DNA of 64,000 nucleotides from Cyanobacteria bacterium SZAS LIN-3 (GCA_018266215.1 JAFEAV010000028.1:1-64000); one strand, 5' to 3'. Positions 8,630 to 16,974 are shown, numbered from the stretch's first letter. Made by a program: numbers and translations. Notes: generated by a model from the sequence alone, not told the origin.

Positions 8630-9175
8630 ATGAAAATCAACGTAGATGATTTGCAAGAGCTCCCCAGCCACAGGCTGAGTCTGGAGTTCAACGAGGAGCT
8701 CGATGTCACCGATGCCGTCAAACCGGTCGTTGGTGAGCTGGTTGTAACCTTCGGTGCCACCGGTATGCGACTCGTCGGCAATGTTAAAACGCTTCTAAAG
8801 CTTAGTTGTCAGGCCTGCCTGCGGCCATATTTTCAACCCCTGAGCGTGGACGTGGAAGAGCTCTTTGTGCCCACGGGCTCAATGGAAGCTGAGTTTGAAA
8901 AAGGCGCGCCAAGAGATCGTGAATTGCACGGCGACGACTTTTATGAAGAATTACCTGCGGATGGGATTGTTGACATCAGCGACGTTGTGTATCAAGCTGT
9001 AACGTTAGCTTCACCAGTTTTTAGTCGCTGCGGTGAGGAGTGTCCCGGACCTCCGAAACCCGAAGCTTCAGGCACTGGCGGTCTTTCCGGCGGCAACTCC
9101 GCTTCCGGGAAGGACGAGAGGCCAATTGATCCCAGATGGAAGAACCTAAAGAGTCTCTTTCCTAATGAAGAGTAA
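8630..9175 (+). CDS. yceD: DUF177/YceD family protein, 23S rRNA accumulation
   Basis: A 181-aa protein of the YceD/DUF177 family, linked in bacteria and chloroplasts to accumulation of 23S rRNA. A CxxC pair (CQACLRP, 60-63) with DVEELFVP downstream is the family signature; a second Cys pair near residues 132-136 (CGEECPG) could complete a zinc site. The C-terminus is glycine-rich and ends in WKNLKSLF. It sits 54 bp upstream of rpmF, its usual partner, and starts the yceD-rpmF-plsX-fabD cluster. Confidence 0.9.
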   Translation: MKINVDDLQELPSHRLSLEFNEELDVTDAVKPVVGELVVTFGATGMRLVGNVKTLLKLSCQACLRPYFQPLSVDVEELFVPTGSMEAEFEKGAPRDRELHGDDFYEELPADGIVDISDVVYQAVTLASPVFSRCGEECPGPPKPEASGTGGLSGGNSASGKDERPIDPRWKNLKSLFPNEE

Positions 9176-9229
9176 GACTCTTCCTGGTAGATAATATTAA
9201 ATTCCGGAACGTGGAGGTTCTAAACAGCG

Positions 9230-9421
9230 ATGGCTCAGCCAAAGAAAAAGACATCACATCAAAAGCAGCACCAGCGCAGAGCCCACTGGAAAGCTTCTGA
9301 CCTGACTCTTGATACTTGCAGCAATTGTGGCGCTGCCACCAGACGTCACACCGCTTGCCCTACATGCCATTTTTATCGTGGCAGACTGGCCAGCCGTAAA
9401 GAAGCGAACCTTTCTACATAG
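9230..9421 (+). CDS. rpmF: Large ribosomal subunit protein bL32
   Basis: A 63-aa bL32. The basic N-terminus MAQPKKKTSHQKQHQRRAHW is typical, and four cysteines in two CxxC pairs (30/33 and 43/46) form the zinc ribbon, so this is the zinc-binding form rather than the Cys-less paralog. GGAGG lies upstream of the ATG (in gtggaggttc). It sits between yceD and plsX, the common bacterial order. Confidence 0.97.
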   Translation: MAQPKKKTSHQKQHQRRAHWKASDLTLDTCSNCGAATRRHTACPTCHFYRGRLASRKEANLST

Positions 9422-9513
9422 GTTTTGCAAGTAGCACTAGGTCGCATTAGGTCTCGGTTTTCACAAGGCGTGAGTTTACTTACTTTGCCAACTGGTCAAA
9501 TCTGGAGTATGGC

Positions 9514-10545
9514 ATGATTCGAATTGCCATTGACGCGATGGGCGGAGATTTCGCACCTCGCGAGGTAGTACATGGCGCCGTTCTGGCGGCGCGTGAGTAC
9601 GGTGTTTCAGTGCAGCTGGTCGGCATTCCAGAGCAAGTGCAAAACGAGCTCAAGCGCCACGAGATTCAAGGTCTGAGCATTTCCATCATCCCCGCCTCCG
9701 AAGTAGTGGCCATGGATGAAAAGCCCAGCAAGGCCGTGCTGCGTAAAAAGGATAGTTCGATTGTGCGGGCCATGCAGCAAGTAGCTGATGGGCTCGCCGA
9801 CGGCGTTGTTGCCTGTGGATCGACTGGAGCGGCCGCGGTTGCGGCTCAGTTCATCATCGGTCGCATCCCTAACGTCATGCGCTGCGCCATTGCCTGCGAG
9901 ATGCCGACTATTCATCCCAAGCGCTGCATCGTCGTCGATGCCGGCGCCAATGTCGACTGCGATGCTCAGATGCTTTATCAGTTCGGCATTATGGGTTCGA
10001 TTCTTTATTCCGGCATCCATAACATCAAGCGCCCGCGTGTGGGCGTGCTCAATATTGGTGCGGAAGAGACCAAGGGCAATCAACTGGTGCAGGACGCTTA
10101 TCGTCTGCTCAAAGAAACAGATTTAAATTTCCTCGGCTTTGTCGAAGGACGCGATTTCCCCATGGGTAAAGTCGACGTCGTCGTCACCGACGGTTTTACC
10201 GGCAATGTCTCGCTCAAAACGGCCGAAGGCATCGCCAAGATGGTCAATCATATGTTGCGTCAGGAGCTGCTCAGCTCCATGCGCGGCAAGGTGGGAGCCA
10301 TGGTTGCCAAACCGGCATTCAAGGCGCTGAAAGCGCGCGTCGACCCAGATGAATTTGGTGGCGCACTCCTGGTCGGTCTCAAGGGCGTATGTGTCATTGC
10401 CCATGGTGGCTCCAAGCATACGGCCGTTAAGAACGCCATAAGAGTGGCGGTCGATATGGTCAAAGCCGATGTCGTCAAAAATATCGAAGCTTCTTTTTTT
10501 TTGACGCCAAAGGAAAAGGCCGAAAAGTCAGTAGCTAAAACATAG
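9514..10545 (+). CDS. plsX: Phosphate acyltransferase PlsX
   Basis: A 343-aa PlsX, which makes acyl-phosphate from acyl-ACP for the PlsY route to lysophosphatidate. The start MIRIAIDAMGGDFAP is diagnostic. Other conserved stretches are VACGSTGAAAVAAQF, VDAGANVDC, GVLNIGAEETKGN and VVTDGFTGNVSLKTAEG. It is peripheral to the cytoplasmic membrane. There is 92 bp between rpmF and plsX, then 11 bp to fabD, so plsX and fabD are cotranscribed. The usual fabH between them is absent here. Confidence 0.97.
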   Translation: MIRIAIDAMGGDFAPREVVHGAVLAAREYGVSVQLVGIPEQVQNELKRHEIQGLSISIIPASEVVAMDEKPSKAVLRKKDSSIVRAMQQVADGLADGVVACGSTGAAAVAAQFIIGRIPNVMRCAIACEMPTIHPKRCIVVDAGANVDCDAQMLYQFGIMGSILYSGIHNIKRPRVGVLNIGAEETKGNQLVQDAYRLLKETDLNFLGFVEGRDFPMGKVDVVVTDGFTGNVSLKTAEGIAKMVNHMLRQELLSSMRGKVGAMVAKPAFKALKARVDPDEFGGALLVGLKGVCVIAHGGSKHTAVKNAIRVAVDMVKADVVKNIEASFFLTPKEKAEKSVAKT

Positions 10546-10556
10546 AAGAGAGAAAA

Positions 10557-11549
10557 ATGGGCAAACTTGCTTTTGTTTTCCCCGGTCAGGGCTCGCAGAG
10601 CGTAGGCATGGGGCAGGATCTGGCCAATAATTTTGCGGCCGCCCGAGAGACTTTTGAAAAAATCGACCAGGTGGCCGTCGGTCGCTCCGGGGCGAATGTC
10701 CTGAGCACCCTCTGTTTCCAGGGGCCGGAAGAAGAGCTCAAGCGCACCGTCAATACCCAGCCCACAATCATGGCTGTTTCACTGGCTGCCCATGCCGCTC
10801 TTGCCGCTGAGCTCAAGGGCTCGATGCCGGCGCCCGATTTTGTCGCCGGTCACAGTCTTGGTGAAATCACAGCACTGTCCGTCGCTTCGGTTTTGAGCGT
10901 CGCCGACGCCGTCAAATTGGTGGAGAAGCGGGCCTCGCTTATGGAAAGTTGCCCCAGGGGTGCGATGGCCGCTGTGCTGAAAATGCAGCCCCAGGCTCTG
11001 AGCGATCTCTGCGCTGAAGTGGAAGAGACGCTCAAAAAGGAAGGCGCGCAGGGGACTGAGTCATGCGTTCTGATCGCCAACTACAACACCAACGAACAAC
11101 TCGTCATCTCCGGCAATCCCAATGCCATCACCCGGGCCTGCGCCCTGGTTAAGGAACGCGGCGGCAAGGCTATTCCTCTGCCGGTCGGCGGCGCTTTTCA
11201 TTCGCCTTTGATGTCCGGGGCGGCGGCGGAATTTGCCCAGGTCCTGGCCGGAGTCAATTTTGCCGACGCCGCCTGTGAGGTGGTGCAAAATTTTGATGCC
11301 CGGGGCGGCAAGCAGGCTGCGGAACTCAAGGCCAAACTGGCTAAGCAGATGGAAAGTCCGGTGCGCTGGACCGCTACGGTCGAGTACATGGTGGCCGCCG
11401 GTGTCGATACCATTGTTGAAATCGGACCGGGCAAAGTGCTCACCGGTCTCGTCAAAAAGATAAATGACGGCGTGCGTGTCTTCAACGTTTTCGACAGCGA
11501 ATCATTGAAGGCGACGGCCCAGGCTATTTCGACTGTGTCAGTGCCTTAG
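10557..11549 (+). CDS. fabD: Malonyl-CoA:ACP transacylase FabD
   Basis: A 330-aa FabD, which moves malonyl from CoA to ACP for type II fatty-acid synthesis. FPGQGSQ lies near the N-terminus, the catalytic Ser100 is in AGHSLGE, Arg125 in EKRASLM contacts the malonyl carboxylate, and His215 is in GGAFHSPLM. AGAGAG-rich purines precede the ATG. Its 3' end overlaps the convergent saccharopine-dehydrogenase-like gene by 26 nt. Confidence 0.97.
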   Translation: MGKLAFVFPGQGSQSVGMGQDLANNFAAARETFEKIDQVAVGRSGANVLSTLCFQGPEEELKRTVNTQPTIMAVSLAAHAALAAELKGSMPAPDFVAGHSLGEITALSVASVLSVADAVKLVEKRASLMESCPRGAMAAVLKMQPQALSDLCAEVEETLKKEGAQGTESCVLIANYNTNEQLVISGNPNAITRACALVKERGGKAIPLPVGGAFHSPLMSGAAAEFAQVLAGVNFADAACEVVQNFDARGGKQAAELKAKLAKQMESPVRWTATVEYMVAAGVDTIVEIGPGKVLTGLVKKINDGVRVFNVFDSESLKATAQAISTVSVP

Positions 11550-12762
11550 ATTTTGAAGCTTCGGCCACCGGGCTGACCAGCTCTTCTTCGCTGATGCGGC
11601 GCATGATGATCTCGCGCTTGGCCAGCTCCTGGAAAAATGGCTGCGGATCGACCGCCACTTCCGGTGGTAGCACTCCCGCTCTGGTGATCTGGCCGGACAA
11701 AATCATCTGTGCCACTATGGATGGTGGTACGCCCGTATCCAGGGCGCCGCAGCTGAGCTGCCAGCGTTTGTGGCTGTAAACTGTTGTTTCCAGCCGCACC
11801 AGTGTTTTGCGACCGCCTTTGGTGCCGGCTACATCGACACGGACAACTTCGCAGTCGTCGGGTTCGACTTCCGGCGCGGGAAATTTTGCCAGCATCGCCG
11901 CCAGCATTTTACGCGGGCTCACCGCACCATCTGCGGTGCTGACTTTTTCTTTGTCGCCAAATCCCAGGGACATCAAAAACTTGAGCTTCTCGTGAAATTC
12001 CATGGGCAGACCCAGTCTGAAGGTGGTGCGCTTCACCCCTTTAGCCGCATAGGTCATGGGCAGGGTCAGTACTTCGGAGTGCAAAGTGTAAATCGCTTCC
12101 TGCTCGCCGACCGGCTGCGGGAAATCCACTTTCACCGCGCCCGACAGCGGAGCCACGCTCTTATAGTCATCGCCTTCGAAAACCATCGGGCTGAGTGTGT
12201 ACTCGTCGATCAATGTTTCGATCGAGTAAGGCGTGGGGAAGGGATGGTCAAAAACAGTGTTGTCGATCGAACCGACATAGATATCGATGGAATCGACTTT
12301 CTCCAGCTCTTTCTGGCCTTCGGCGGCCATAATGTTGGTCATGCCCGGGGCGGCACCCATGCCCAGGACTGCGGTCAGGCCTGCGTCTTTGAAGCGCTGG
12401 TCGAGTTTCAGCTGTTCCTTGCTGACGTGGAAAAGCCCGCCCAGGTCGATGTAGTGACAGCCGGCAGTGAGGCAGGCCTCCATCACGTTGACGTTGTGAT
12501 AGTAGGGGGTGGAATTTATCACCAGGTCGATCTTGGCATCGGTCATGGAGCGAACCATTACCTCCTGCCTGGTGATGTCGGTGAAGACCCCCGAGACTTT
12601 CGCGTCTTTGTTGGACTTGCCAAGGCTTTCGGCCATTTGTTTGGCCCGGGCTTCGTCGAAGTCGGCAATGACTACCGCCAGATTGCTGCCCGACTCAAGC
12701 AAGTCGCGGACAATAACCTGGCCCATGGCGCCTGCGCCACCGATAACAAGTATATTTTTCAT
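11524..12762 (-). CDS. Saccharopine dehydrogenase-family NAD(P)-dependent oxidoreductase
   Basis: A 412-aa protein with an N-terminal Rossmann fold (VIGGAGAMGQ at about 5-14) and the saccharopine-dehydrogenase NADP-binding and C-terminal domains. Key stretches are VINSTPYYHNVNVMEACL, CHYIDLGG and VLGMGAAPGMTNIMA. The family includes saccharopine reductase, lysine 6-dehydrogenase and carboxynorspermidine synthase. The AAPGMTN segment and the length fit the lysine-6-dehydrogenase-like group best, but the substrate cannot be fixed from sequence. It stands alone and overlaps fabD tail-to-tail. Confidence 0.82.
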   Translation of the reverse strand: MKNILVIGGAGAMGQVIVRDLLESGSNLAVVIADFDEARAKQMAESLGKSNKDAKVSGVFTDITRQEVMVRSMTDAKIDLVINSTPYYHNVNVMEACLTAGCHYIDLGGLFHVSKEQLKLDQRFKDAGLTAVLGMGAAPGMTNIMAAEGQKELEKVDSIDIYVGSIDNTVFDHPFPTPYSIETLIDEYTLSPMVFEGDDYKSVAPLSGAVKVDFPQPVGEQEAIYTLHSEVLTLPMTYAAKGVKRTTFRLGLPMEFHEKLKFLMSLGFGDKEKVSTADGAVSPRKMLAAMLAKFPAPEVEPDDCEVVRVDVAGTKGGRKTLVRLETTVYSHKRWQLSCGALDTGVPPSIVAQMILSGQITRAGVLPPEVAVDPQPFFQELAKREIIMRRISEEELVSPVAEASKSKALTQSK

Positions 12763-12797
12763 GGGGGCATTTTAGCAGACGGATGCCTGAAAACTGC

Positions 12798-13418
12798 CTA
12801 GTAACCCTTGTAAGCCGCGGCCGAGCCGGTAGAACCATAGCTGCTGGTGGTCGAGCCCGCATTGGAGCCGGCGGCCGAACCGCTGCCGCTGCTCTGGTTA
12901 TGAGCGCCCATTATCGGTATCTGGGTGGCCTGTTTGCCGGTCGGATTGCTGCTGTTGCGCGCATACTGTTGGCCGTAGGTGGCTACCTGATTGGGATTGG
13001 ACTGCTGTTGCTGGTAATAGTATCTCTGGTTGCGATATTGAGTGTTTTGCCGGGGCTGTTGCTGGTAGCTGAAGTTGGGATTGAGGTCGGAGCGCATGTA
13101 ATCGCCGGGCATGCCGACTGTCGAACCCATGCGTGCCACCGGTAGATTGCTGTTGCCCGAGACGCCGGGGGTAATGCCGGCCGTGCTGGAGCCGCTTTGC
13201 AGCCCGCCGTAGGTGCACAGTCCGGCGCCGGCCTGGGCCGAGCGGCTGAGCGTGCCGCCGGTGATGTAGGAGGAGGAGGGATTGGGCAGGCCGCCTGCTC
13301 CCTGGACCACCCGGGCGTTGCCGGAGCGATAGTTGTAACTCTGACTGTGCGCCGCTTGTGCGGTGAGACCGACGCAAAGAGCGGCGAGAAGAGTGATTTT
13401 TAGAAAAGAGTGAGCCAC
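12798..13418 (-). CDS. Exported Gln/Tyr/Asn/Ser-rich low-complexity protein
   Basis: I place the start at a GTG (13418), where GAGGTG stands 7 nt upstream and a clean signal peptide begins (VAHSFLKITLLAALC to AAHSQS); the frame stays open to 13547. The mature chain of about 180 aa is low-complexity: SYNYRS near the start, a Gln/Tyr/Asn-rich stretch at about 115-150 with runs such as YYYQQQQ, and a Ser/Gly/Ala tail (GSGSAAGSNAGSTTSS). It has no catalytic motif. The composition resembles surface or prion-like proteins, but function is unknown. It is monocistronic. Confidence 0.65.
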   Translation of the reverse strand: MAHSFLKITLLAALCVGLTAQAAHSQSYNYRSGNARVVQGAGGLPNPSSSYITGGTLSRSAQAGAGLCTYGGLQSGSSTAGITPGVSGNSNLPVARMGSTVGMPGDYMRSDLNPNFSYQQQPRQNTQYRNQRYYYQQQQSNPNQVATYGQQYARNSSNPTGKQATQIPIMGAHNQSSGSGSAAGSNAGSTTSSYGSTGSAAAYKGY

Positions 13419-13636
13419 GTGAGCACACCTCGGTAGTAAGTTGGGGCGGAAGACAAAGACGAGTGGTAAGGGGTTCTGAAGGCAGCTTATTCTTATTAAA
13501 CACCCCGGGCAAGTTGCTGCACAACAAGAAAAGGGCCTAAAGCCCACAATTTAGATAGATGTGCATAACTTTCACGTGTTTGACGACAGACGGGTGTGCT
13601 TTTTCCCCGGCTTGCTCTCTGGCTTTCGCCTTTGCC

Positions 13637-14350
13637 TCAGTCGCTGAAGCGGAAGCGCACCAGCGCCATGATCGCCCAGATGCCGTCTTTCCAGGTGATT
13701 TTTTTGCCTTCCGAATAGTCGCGGCCGTAATAGGATATCGGCAGCTCATAGAGTCTGACGCCCTGTTTCAGTACTTTGGCCGTGATCTCGGGCTCAAAAT
13801 CAAAGCGGTCCGACTTGATCACTACCTTTTTGAAAATCTCCGCCCGGAAGACCTTGTAGCAGGTTTCCATGTCGGTCAGGGTGGCGTTGTAGAGCAGGTT
13901 TGTGGCCATGCTGAGAAATTTATTGCCGAGTAAGTGCCAGATCTTGAAAGCTCTTGTCACCTTTCCGCCACAGAGACGCGAGCCGTAAACGACGTCGGCG
14001 CGGTTTTGCAGAATCGGTCGGAGCAACTCCGGGTATTCCTTGGGATCGTATTCCAGATCGGCGTCCTGGATCAAAATGATGTCGCCGGTGGCATGACCCT
14101 GGGCCGTGCGCAGTGCCGCTCCCTTGCCCTGATTTTTCTCGTGATAGTAAATCTTGAGCTGTACGTCCGGACCGTAGCGGTCGGGGGTGAGGCCCGCCAT
14201 TATTTCTCTGGTCTTATCAACCGAGCCGTCATCGACGATGACAAGTTCTTTCGTCAGGCCCTGGGTGTCTGCCTGGGCAACCATATCGAGGACTTCGACC
14301 AGAGTTTTCTCTTCGTTATATACAGGTATGAGAATCGATATTGTTTTCAC
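13637..14350 (-). CDS. Family 2 glycosyltransferase (polyprenol-phosphate mannose synthase-like)
   Basis: A 237-aa GT-A glycosyltransferase. SILIPVYNEEKTL marks the nucleotide-sugar site, VDDGSVDKT follows, and the metal-binding DxD is in IQDADLEYDP. There are no TM helices, so it matches the short soluble DPM1-like group that loads a sugar onto polyprenyl phosphate at the inner face of the membrane. Conserved GSRLCGGK and SITELPISYYGR-type segments (here RLYELPISYYGR) support this. It lies 54 bp downstream of gatD on the same strand, which hints at a shared envelope role. Confidence 0.9.
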   Translation of the reverse strand: MKTISILIPVYNEEKTLVEVLDMVAQADTQGLTKELVIVDDGSVDKTREIMAGLTPDRYGPDVQLKIYYHEKNQGKGAALRTAQGHATGDIILIQDADLEYDPKEYPELLRPILQNRADVVYGSRLCGGKVTRAFKIWHLLGNKFLSMATNLLYNATLTDMETCYKVFRAEIFKKVVIKSDRFDFEPEITAKVLKQGVRLYELPISYYGRDYSEGKKITWKDGIWAIMALVRFRFSD

Positions 14351-14404
14351 GGGCTGATTTCTTTGTCTCCGGGGGTCTTATTGCGAAGGGCTCGATTATC
14401 GAGC

Positions 14405-15130
14405 TCATGCAGGAAGGATAAGCGCTCGCTTGTGGGCCTGGTTTTCCAGCGTGTCGTCCAGAGCCGTCAGGGTGACGTCGGCGTAGCGTCTCTTGAGAGC
14501 CTGGGTAAGCAGGCGATCGGCGAAGAGTGGATTCTTCGGTAAAAGCGAGCCGTGGAGATAGGTACCATATATGGTGCCGACCGCGGCGCCTTCGCTTTTG
14601 TCTTCTCCATTGTTGCCGTTGCCGACCACAACTGTTCCCAGAGGTGGGACACCTTTACCGAGGTAGGTCTTGCCGCTGTGATTTTCAAAGCCTACCAGGG
14701 TTGACCCATCGGCGGCCTTGATTGTGACATTGCCTATCATGCGGCGGTTGCCGGCGACGGTGTAGGCGTCTATCAGAGAGATGCCTTTAAGCTCCGGCCC
14801 TTCGTGCGGTTTGTAGTAATGGCCCAGTAGCTGATAGCCACCACAAACCGAAAGAATCACCGCACCATTATCAGTCGCGCTCTTGAGATCGTCTGCTCGT
14901 TTGAGCAAATCTTCGGCAATCACTATTTGTTGTTTGTCCTGGCCGCCGCCGACAAAGTAAAGGTCGTAATAATCGGGATCGGTTTTTTGATTTAGATCGA
15001 TTGCGTCTACCTTGACTTCTATCCCGCGCCAGCTGGCCCTCTGCGACAGGGCGATGATATTGCCCCTGTCTCCATATATGTTGAGGAAGTGCGCGTATAG
15101 ATGGGCGATTCTGAGTTGCATGAGCGGCAT
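14405..15130 (-). CDS. gatD: Lipid II isoglutaminyl synthase glutaminase subunit GatD
   Basis: A 241-aa class I glutamine amidotransferase of the CobB/CobQ-like GatD group. The nucleophile Cys96 lies in LSVCGGYQLLG and the His193 of the dyad in GTYLHGSLLPKNP. LYFVGGGQDKQQ and NIYGDRGN are GatD hallmarks. GatD supplies ammonia to MurT, which amidates the D-Glu of lipid II. MurT is normally the immediate neighbour but is not seen in this window. Two in-frame starts (15130, 15121) are possible. A perfect 10-bp inverted repeat lies 33 nt upstream. Confidence 0.88.
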   Translation of the reverse strand: MPLMQLRIAHLYAHFLNIYGDRGNIIALSQRASWRGIEVKVDAIDLNQKTDPDYYDLYFVGGGQDKQQIVIAEDLLKRADDLKSATDNGAVILSVCGGYQLLGHYYKPHEGPELKGISLIDAYTVAGNRRMIGNVTIKAADGSTLVGFENHSGKTYLGKGVPPLGTVVVGNGNNGEDKSEGAAVGTIYGTYLHGSLLPKNPLFADRLLTQALKRRYADVTLTALDDTLENQAHKRALILPA

Positions 15131-15162
15131 CTACCCGAGGCGGAGCGAGAGTAAAGTTATCG

Positions 15163-15190
15163 GCAACTGCACTACATATGGTGCAGTTGC
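15163..15190. promoter_or_regulatory. Perfect inverted repeat upstream of gatD
   Basis: GCAACTGCAC and GTGCAGTTGC form a perfect 10-bp dyad around an 8-nt loop. It stands 33 nt upstream of the gatD start and is not followed by a T-run in either direction, so an operator or 5'-leader hairpin is more likely than a terminator. The protein that would bind it is unknown. Confidence 0.5.
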
Positions 15191-15510
15191 TTAATTATAG
15201 GAACCTTTTGTCTTTCATTCAGTCTGATAAAAATAGTGGCGGAAAGTATCCACGAATTCTTGACGAGTGGTTGCCATGAAGCCAGTCTGCGCGAGGCTTC
15301 TGGGTACTTCGAGAAGATATATTTTTGGTCCCATTGTGTTAAATATTAACGTTATTTAAGAATGCTGCTTTTCCCGCCACCGCCTGCATCTCACACATGT
15401 TAGGTTAGTGCATCATTTTTTCTAGGTTTTACTACTACTACCGCCTGGAATATTTAAGTTATGATGGCGAACGTTAGATTCAGGTCATTGGCTGAAGGAG
15501 TGATTACTAT
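15191..15510. other. Intergenic region between gatD and the SLH-protein gene
   Basis: About 320 bp, AT-richer than its surroundings, with no credible ORF. TATGAT at 15460-15465, 45 nt before the SLH start, is a plausible -10 box, but I see no good -35. GAAGGAG ends at 15500 and gives a ribosome binding site with a long 10-nt spacing. I see no tRNA or riboswitch fold here. Confidence 0.4.
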
Positions 15511-16074
15511 ATGAAAAAGGGGTTTGCGACCTTGCTTACCGCAGCAGTTGCTGTAAGTGCGAGCACCTTGATCAACGCAAATATTGCAAATGCTCAAGGA
15601 GCTACTAATGTCAGTGAGCTGACAGATGTAGTTGGTAACGAGTGGGCGTATAACGCTCTCAAGGAATTGGTGAATAACGACTGTCACGTGCTTGTTGGTT
15701 ATCCTGACAGAACGTATCGTGGACAAAAATCCACAACACGTTTTGAATTGGCAGCCGCGCTCTATAAATATGAGCAATGCATTCAGCAGCGTCTCGCTTT
15801 GAAGGCTGATAAAGCCGACCTTGAGAAGTTCGCCGCTCTATTGGAAGAGTTTCGTGGCGAGTTAAACCAACTGAAGGCACGCGTCGACAGTTTGGAAGCT
15901 CGTATGAAAGCTGTTGAGGAAAAGAATGCTGAGCAAGATATGCGCTTGGCATACGCCGAAAGACAGAAGGGATTCATTTGGGAGCGCTTAGTCAAAGGCA
16001 CATTTATTGATGTCCGCGACATAGGTGTAGGTGTTGGACGTGGCGCAAGAGCCATTTACGAATACCTGTTCTAG
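15511..16074 (+). CDS. Short SLH-domain plus coiled-coil envelope protein
   Basis: A 187-aa exported protein. The signal peptide is 1-28 (ending IANA). One S-layer homology domain spans about 34-90: SELTDVVGNEWAYNALKEL, then VGYPDRTYRG and TRFELAAALYKY, the cyanobacterial porin-type SLH signature. A heptad-rich coiled coil follows at about 95-145, then an Arg/Tyr-rich tail. Cyanobacterial Slr1841-type porins start the same way but continue into a long beta-barrel; here the barrel is absent and the chain simply stops. SLH domains bind pyruvylated wall polymers, so the protein may tether the outer membrane to peptidoglycan (inference). Base composition is lower in GC than its neighbours. A strong terminator follows. 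Confidence 0.85.
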   Translation: MKKGFATLLTAAVAVSASTLINANIANAQGATNVSELTDVVGNEWAYNALKELVNNDCHVLVGYPDRTYRGQKSTTRFELAAALYKYEQCIQQRLALKADKADLEKFAALLEEFRGELNQLKARVDSLEARMKAVEEKNAEQDMRLAYAERQKGFIWERLVKGTFIDVRDIGVGVGRGARAIYEYLF

Positions 16075-16120
16075 AGACAAAACCTCCCAGCGCGGGCTTG
16101 ACCTAATCTGATCTACGCGA

Positions 16121-16162
16121 AACTCCCGACGGCCGAAAGGTCGGCGGGAGTTCTCGTTTTCT
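16121..16162 (+). terminator. Rho-independent terminator after the SLH gene
   Basis: A 14-bp stem with one mismatch (left arm 16121-16134, right arm 16139-16152) and a GAAA tetraloop, followed by ctcgttttctc. It lies 47 nt after the SLH stop codon and 21 nt before the next start. Confidence 0.8.
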
Positions 16163-16182
16163 CAAGGAATCAAAGAGGTACC

Positions 16183-16974
16183 GTGGCTTCACTATACGCA
16201 GACGAATTGTCCTTTGCCCTTTCCCTTTGTAGGGAAGTGGCATCGAGATCTCTCGACTACTTCACTAAAGGCGTTGACGTTGTAACCAAGGACGATGGCA
16301 GTCCCGTTACAAAGGCCGATAAGGAAGTGGAAGCGATTATTCGAGAGGCAATTGCCAAGCGCTTCCCCGAAGATAGTATCCTCGGGGAAGAAGAAGGCGT
16401 CACGGCCGGTTCCACATCTCCCGGAGCGGATAAGAGCGAGCGTAAATGGATTGTCGATCCTATAGATGGGACTTATAACTACGCGCGCGGCATAGCGATC
16501 TGGTCAACGCTTCTGGCCCTGGAGGTGCAATCACAGGTGGTGCTGGGCATAGTCTCGGCGCCGGCCATGGGAGAGCTCTTTTATGCGACATCCGGCGGCG
16601 GTGCGTATAAAAACGACAAACAGGTCCATGTTTCGCAGACCGACAAGCTCGAGCATGCTCTTTTCAATTTCGGCGGCCCCAATCGCATCGAAGCAGCCGG
16701 GCTCTGGCCCAATATGCAGGATGTAGTCAGGCGGACCGAAAGGCAGAGGGGTTTTGGCGATTTTCTGGGATTTTCTCTCGTTTTTGAGGGCAAGGCCGAA
16801 GCTATGCTTGAAGTCGGGGTCAAGCCCTGGGACCTTGCGCCCATGAAGATCCTGGTGGAAGAAGCCGGTGGTTGCTTCAGCGATCTTTCCGGCGGGGAAT
16901 CAATTTATACAGGCTCTTGTCTGGTTACAAACCGGCATCTAATGCCAGAATTCAAGAGAATATTCGTAAAATAG
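16183..16974 (+). CDS. Inositol-monophosphatase-family phosphatase (IMPase / histidinol-phosphatase-like)
   Basis: A 263-aa Mg-dependent, Li-sensitive-type phosphatase. The metal ligands lie in LGEEEG (69-72) and in WIVDPIDGTYNY (Asp92, Asp95), and the C-terminal Asp in VKPWDLAPMKILVEEAGG. IMPase, fructose-1,6-bisphosphatase-like, CysQ and HisN-type histidinol phosphatase share these motifs; the short length and the GTYNY variant point to the HisN/IMPase branch. It starts at GTG (16183). It precedes a histidine kinase by 24 bp and may be cotranscribed with it. Confidence 0.88.
   Translation: MASLYADELSFALSLCREVASRSLDYFTKGVDVVTKDDGSPVTKADKEVEAIIREAIAKRFPEDSILGEEEGVTAGSTSPGADKSERKWIVDPIDGTYNYARGIAIWSTLLALEVQSQVVLGIVSAPAMGELFYATSGGGAYKNDKQVHVSQTDKLEHALFNFGGPNRIEAAGLWPNMQDVVRRTERQRGFGDFLGFSLVFEGKAEAMLEVGVKPWDLAPMKILVEEAGGCFSDLSGGESIYTGSCLVTNRHLMPEFKRIFVK

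Noticed and set aside
11770..12801. 343-codon open frame on the plus strand
   Set aside because: Antisense to the saccharopine-dehydrogenase-like gene, with His/Gly-rich shadow composition and no motif.
14390..14405. Small palindrome GCTCGATTATCGAGC at the gatD stop
   Set aside because: Seven base pairs, no T-run, partly inside the stop region; could be chance, so not called a terminator.
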